The notes under the pieces were generated by a model that was not told the origin of the DNA, made no database searches, and worked only from the letters and a program-made list of their open reading frames with translations. The translations under genes were made by a program, and so were the position numbers. Shown here piece after piece: positions 58,704-64,000 of a DNA stretch of 64,000 bases. The DNA comes from Mycolicibacterium sp. BiH015 (GTDB lineage Bacteria > Actinomycetota > Actinomycetes > Mycobacteriales > Mycobacteriaceae): positions 434,001 to 498,000 of the forward strand of contig NZ_JAQGCZ010000002.1 in the NCBI RefSeq assembly GCF_027706845.1. The letters are read 5' to 3'. Numbering within the stretch: the stretch's first letter is position 1; the number at the start of each line of letters is the position of its first letter.

Positions 58704-60083
58704 ATGCCAGAGCGATTCGACGCGATCATCGTCGGGGCCGGCCAGGCAGGCCCGCCGCTGGCCGGGCGGCTCACCGCCGCCGGGCAGACCGTCGCCGTCA
58801 TCGAACGCAAGCTCGTCGGCGGCACGTGCGTGAACTACGGCTGCATTCCGACCAAGACTCTGGTCGCCAGTGCGCACGCCGCGCACCTCGCGCGCCGCGG
58901 CGGCGACTTCGGCATCGGCACCGGAGAGGTGTCCGTCGACATGGCAGCGGTCAAGGCCCGCAAGGACAAGATCAGTGGCGGCGATCGCGAAGGTCTGGAG
59001 AACTGGCTCGCCGGCATGGAGGGCGCCACGCTGATCCGCGGGCACGCCCGCTTCGAGGATCCGCACACCGTCCGCGTCGACGACCGGCTGCTGGAGGCCG
59101 ACCGCATCTTCCTCAACGTCGGTGGCCGCGCCGTCGTCCCCGATATGCCCGGCCTGGCCGACATCGACTACCTGACCAACGTCGGAATTCTCGACCTCGA
59201 TATCGTGCCCGACCATCTGGTCATCATCGGCGGCAGTTACATCGCGCTGGAGTTCGCCCAGATGTACCGGCGATTCGGCGCGCAGGTCACCGTCGTCGAG
59301 AAGGGGCCGCGGCTCACCGGCCGTGAGGACGAGGACGTATCTGCCGCGATCAAGGACATCCTCGAAGCCGAGGGCATCACCGTCGTCGTCGGCGCCGATG
59401 CGATCAGTTTTGCCAAGTGCGACAAGGCATCTGGGGGCGTAGCAGTCACCCCGCGCGAGGGTGCCGAGCCGATCGTCGGCAGCCACGTCCTCGTCGCGGT
59501 CGGACGCACACCCAACACCGACGATCTCGGCCTCGATGCCGCGGGTGTCGAGACGGACAGTCGCGGGTACGTCGTCGTCGACGACCAGTTGCGCACCAGC
59601 GTGCCGCACATCTGGGCGATGGGCGACTGCAACGGCAAGGGTGCATTCACCCACACGTCGTACAACGACTTCGAGATCGTCGCCGCCAACCTCCTCGACG
59701 ATGATCCGCGACGGGTCAGCGACCGCATCAGCACTTATGCGCTCTACATCGATCCGCCGCTGGGACGAGCCGGATTGACGGCCGACGAGGTGCGCAGGTC
59801 GGGTCGAAAAGCGTTGGTGGGCAAGCGCCCGATGACGCGGGTGGGCCGTGCGGTGGAAAAGGGCGAGACCCAGGGCTTCATGAAGGTGGTCGTCGACGCG
59901 GAGACCGGGCAGATACTGGGCGCATCCATCCTCGGCGTCGGTGGCGACGAGGTCGTTCATCTCATTCTCGACGTGATGACCGCGAAGCTGCCCTACACGG
60001 CGATCTCGCGGACCATGCACATCCACCCGACGGTCAGCGAACTCGTCCCGACGCTGCTGCAGGACCTGACTCCGCTCATCTAG
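58704..60083 (+). CDS. Class I pyridine-nucleotide disulfide oxidoreductase (mercuric-reductase-like)
   Basis: Flavoprotein disulfide reductase of 459 aa. FAD GxGxxG in [15 protein letters not shown], redox-active disulfide C42-C47 in [17 protein letters not shown](P) motif in [20 protein letters not shown] end motif [18 protein letters not shown] and the C-terminal catalytic His-Glu in [12 protein letters not shown]. It lacks the N-terminal heavy-metal domain of MerA; substrate may be a thiol disulfide, mycothione-like or other. It starts 7 bp after the DUF4126 gene. Confidence 0.92.
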   Translation: MPERFDAIIVGAGQAGPPLAGRLTAAGQTVAVIERKLVGGTCVNYGCIPTKTLVASAHAAHLARRGGDFGIGTGEVSVDMAAVKARKDKISGGDREGLENWLAGMEGATLIRGHARFEDPHTVRVDDRLLEADRIFLNVGGRAVVPDMPGLADIDYLTNVGILDLDIVPDHLVIIGGSYIALEFAQMYRRFGAQVTVVEKGPRLTGREDEDVSAAIKDILEAEGITVVVGADAISFAKCDKASGGVAVTPREGAEPIVGSHVLVAVGRTPNTDDLGLDAAGVETDSRGYVVVDDQLRTSVPHIWAMGDCNGKGAFTHTSYNDFEIVAANLLDDDPRRVSDRISTYALYIDPPLGRAGLTADEVRRSGRKALVGKRPMTRVGRAVEKGETQGFMKVVVDAETGQILGASILGVGGDEVVHLILDVMTAKLPYTAISRTMHIHPTVSELVPTLLQDLTPLI

Positions 60084-60092
60084 CGACGACCC

Positions 60093-60132
60093 TTGACTGT
60101 GGCTTGCGTCACAGTAATATGACCACTGGTCA
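60093..60132 (+). promoter_or_regulatory. Promoter and TetR operator of the R2lox operon
   Basis: TTGACT (60093-60098), a 16-base spacer and TAATAT (60115-60120) make a near-consensus housekeeping promoter. The palindrome TGACCA-C-TGGTCA at 60120-60132 overlaps the end of the -10 box, well placed for repression by the TetR encoded 20 bp downstream. Confidence 0.65.
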
Positions 60133-60152
60133 CATCAAGCCTTGGAGGCGCG

Positions 60153-60839
60153 ATGCCGACGGTGACATGGTCTCGTCTGGGCGCGGATCGCCGCGCGGCG
60201 GTGGTGTCTGCCGCCGAGGCGGAGTTCGCTGCACACGGTTTCTCCGCGGGCAGTCTCAACGTCATCGCCCGGCGCGCCGGTGTCGCGAAAGGCAGTCTGT
60301 TCCAATACTTTGCGGACAAGCGCGACCTGTATGCGTTCATCACGGACGTGGGCAGCCAGCGCGTCCGGGCCTACATGGAAGAGCAGATCGCCAGACTGGA
60401 CCCGGCCCGGCCCTTCTTCGAGTTCCTGACCGACCTGTTCGACGTGTGGGTGGCCTATTTCGCCGAGCATCCGCGAGACCGCGCGCTGCACGCCGCGGCC
60501 AGCTTCGAGGTCGACACCGACGCTCGCGTCAGCGTGCGTGCCGTCGTGCACCGTCACTACCTGGAGGTGCTGCGCCCACTGGTCCGCGATGCGCAGCAGC
60601 GCGGGGATCTGAGTGCCGATGCCGACATCGACGCACTGCTGTCGTTGCTGCTGATGCTGTTGCCGCACCTGGCGCTGGCGCCGTACGTGCGCGGTATGGA
60701 CCCGCTGCTGGGGCTCGACGAACTGTCGCCCGACCAGCCCGCACTTGTCGCACGGCGCTATGTCGCCGTGCTGGCGGCCGCGTTCGGAGCGGCCGCCGAG
60801 AGACAGGCAACCCCCCACACCGAAGGAGTGATCACATGA
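60153..60839 (+). CDS. TetR-family regulator, likely of R2lox
   Basis: TetR regulator of 228 aa. HTH at about 10-55: [50 protein letters not shown] in parts. The C-terminal domain is larger than usual (~170 aa) with a hydrophobic ligand pocket. It overlaps the R2lox gene by ATGA, so the two are co-transcribed and coupled; the upstream palindrome is its likely operator. It may respond to a lipid or acyl ligand, by analogy only. Confidence 0.93.
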   Translation: MPTVTWSRLGADRRAAVVSAAEAEFAAHGFSAGSLNVIARRAGVAKGSLFQYFADKRDLYAFITDVGSQRVRAYMEEQIARLDPARPFFEFLTDLFDVWVAYFAEHPRDRALHAAASFEVDTDARVSVRAVVHRHYLEVLRPLVRDAQQRGDLSADADIDALLSLLLMLLPHLALAPYVRGMDPLLGLDELSPDQPALVARRYVAVLAAAFGAAAERQATPHTEGVIT

Positions 60840-61768
60840 CGAGAACACGGTCGGACTCGCTGGCCGCAGGTGGACTCAACTGGGACAGCCTGCCGCTGAG
60901 ACTCTTTGCCGGAGGCAACGCGAAATTCTGGGACCCCGCCGACATCGACTTCTCCCGGGATCGCGCCGACTGGGAATCGCTGACCGAGGTGGAGCGGGAC
61001 TGGGCGACACGGCTGTGCGCCGAGTTCATCGCCGGAGAGGAAGCGGTGACTCAGGACATCCAGCCGTTCATGGCCGCCATGCGGGCCGAGGGACGGCTCG
61101 GCGACGAGATGTACCTCACCCAATTCGCCTTCGAAGAGGCCAAACACACCCAGGTGTTCCGGATGTGGCTCGACGCCGTCGGCATCACCGGCGACCTGCA
61201 GGGCTACCTCGACGAACTCCCCGCGTATCGGCAGATGTTCTACGAAGAACTTCCCGCCTCGCTGGACGCACTGTCGAGTGACCCCTCACCTGCTGCCCAG
61301 GTGCGCGCGTCGGTGACCTACAACCACGTCATCGAGGGCATGATGGCGCTCACGGGATACTATGCGTGGCACCGCATTTGCGTCGACCGCGGCATCCTGC
61401 CCGGGATGCAGGAGCTGGTGCGCAGGATCGGTGACGACGAACGTCGCCACATGGCGTGGGGCACCTTCACGTGCCGCCGCCACGTTGCTGCCGACGACGC
61501 GAACTGGTCGGTGTTCGAGTCGCGGATGAACGAACTGATACCGCTGGCACTGCGCAACACAGAAGACGCGTTCGCGCTGTACGACGAGATCCCGTTCGGC
61601 CTGACGATGGACGAGTTCCAGAACTACGCTGCCGACAAGGGTATGCGGCGCTTCGGCACGATCGGCAGCGCGCGCGGACGCCCACTCCACGAGATCGACG
61701 TCGACTATTCACCTCTGCACCTGGAGGACACGTTCGCCGACGAGGACCGCGCAGCGCTCGCCTCCTGA
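60836..61768 (+). CDS. R2-like ligand-binding oxidase (R2lox), Mn/Fe
   Basis: R2lox of 310 aa, related to M. tuberculosis Rv0233. It carries the dinuclear metal ligands at E68, E101, H104, E167, E202 and H205, the same numbering as published for the M. tuberculosis protein, and the residues of the Val-Tyr ether cross-link, V71 and Y162 ([13 protein letters not shown]). A ribonucleotide reductase radical tyrosine is not needed in this group. The protein binds a long-chain fatty-acid-like ligand; its natural reaction is unknown. ATG overlaps the TetR stop. Confidence 0.95.
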   Translation: MTRTRSDSLAAGGLNWDSLPLRLFAGGNAKFWDPADIDFSRDRADWESLTEVERDWATRLCAEFIAGEEAVTQDIQPFMAAMRAEGRLGDEMYLTQFAFEEAKHTQVFRMWLDAVGITGDLQGYLDELPAYRQMFYEELPASLDALSSDPSPAAQVRASVTYNHVIEGMMALTGYYAWHRICVDRGILPGMQELVRRIGDDERRHMAWGTFTCRRHVAADDANWSVFESRMNELIPLALRNTEDAFALYDEIPFGLTMDEFQNYAADKGMRRFGTIGSARGRPLHEIDVDYSPLHLEDTFADEDRAALAS

Positions 61769-61790
61769 GGGCGGGCCCGAACCTCGTCGA

Positions 61791-64000
<2,210 letters not shown>

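Noticed and set aside
60104..61768. Apparent 554-residue protein covering TetR and R2lox
   Set aside because: The first part is out of frame with TetR and Arg-rich; R2lox begins at ATG 60836.

Overview
The window is high-GC actinobacterial DNA from a mycobacterium, most likely an environmental, fast-growing type. The gene set and order (sepF, YggT-like, wag31, pyrD, lppL, uppP, cysQ, mshC, metH, hisE, hisG, trmI) match, from memory, the Mycobacterium tuberculosis segment Rv2148c to Rv2118c. MshC (mycothiol synthesis) and Wag31 (polar growth) are strong actinobacterial markers.

Layout. 1-3.8 kb: division and polar-growth cluster (YggS-like end, sepF, YggT-like, wag31, a small membrane protein, a phosphoribosyltransferase). 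3.9-34.3 kb: an accessory block with no counterpart in the M. tuberculosis segment as I recall it. It holds an SRPBCC-epimerase fusion, an amidotransferase, a small secreted protein, a 2411-residue secreted polysaccharide-degrading protein, a CitA/CitB-type two-component system divergent from a tripartite tricarboxylate transporter, a complete assimilatory nitrate/nitrite locus, and a membrane-anchored ECF sigma factor between two small secreted proteins. The block ends at an acyltransferase and a tRNA-Leu(GAG). 34.5-50.5 kb: core genes return (M20 peptidase, Raf-kinase-inhibitor-like protein, an inserted monooxygenase/MFS/TetR module, pyrD-lppL, uppP, conserved actinobacterial genes, cysQ, mshC, SDR, DUF1254 lipoprotein, PAC2). 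50.8-64 kb: metH, a HAD phosphatase, a sugar transporter with a CRP-like site, hisE-hisG, a flavin disulfide reductase, a TetR/R2lox pair, a thioesterase, a RecB-like nuclease and the start of trmI.

How genes work together. The nitrate locus imports nitrate (NarK), reduces it to nitrite with one polypeptide carrying its own flavodoxin/FAD reductase module, and reduces nitrite to ammonium with NirBD, which is divergently transcribed. The two-component system very probably senses a carboxylate imported by TctCBA. The large glycoside hydrolase pairs a GH18 and a GH5 catalytic domain with two CBM2 modules on a scaffold of Calx-beta repeats, which suggests attack on chitin and cellulose at or outside the cell surface. 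R2lox and its TetR form a two-gene operon behind a near-consensus promoter with an overlapping palindromic operator.

No CRISPR array, prophage, integrase, transposase or insertion sequence was seen. Strong candidates for something unusual are the GH18/GH5 protein (the GH5 domain appears to be inserted inside a Calx-beta fold), the sigma/anti-sigma-like fusion, the fused nitrate reductase, and three tandem 32-bp repeats between nirB and nirD. Family assignments are from motif reading and memory; no database search was run.
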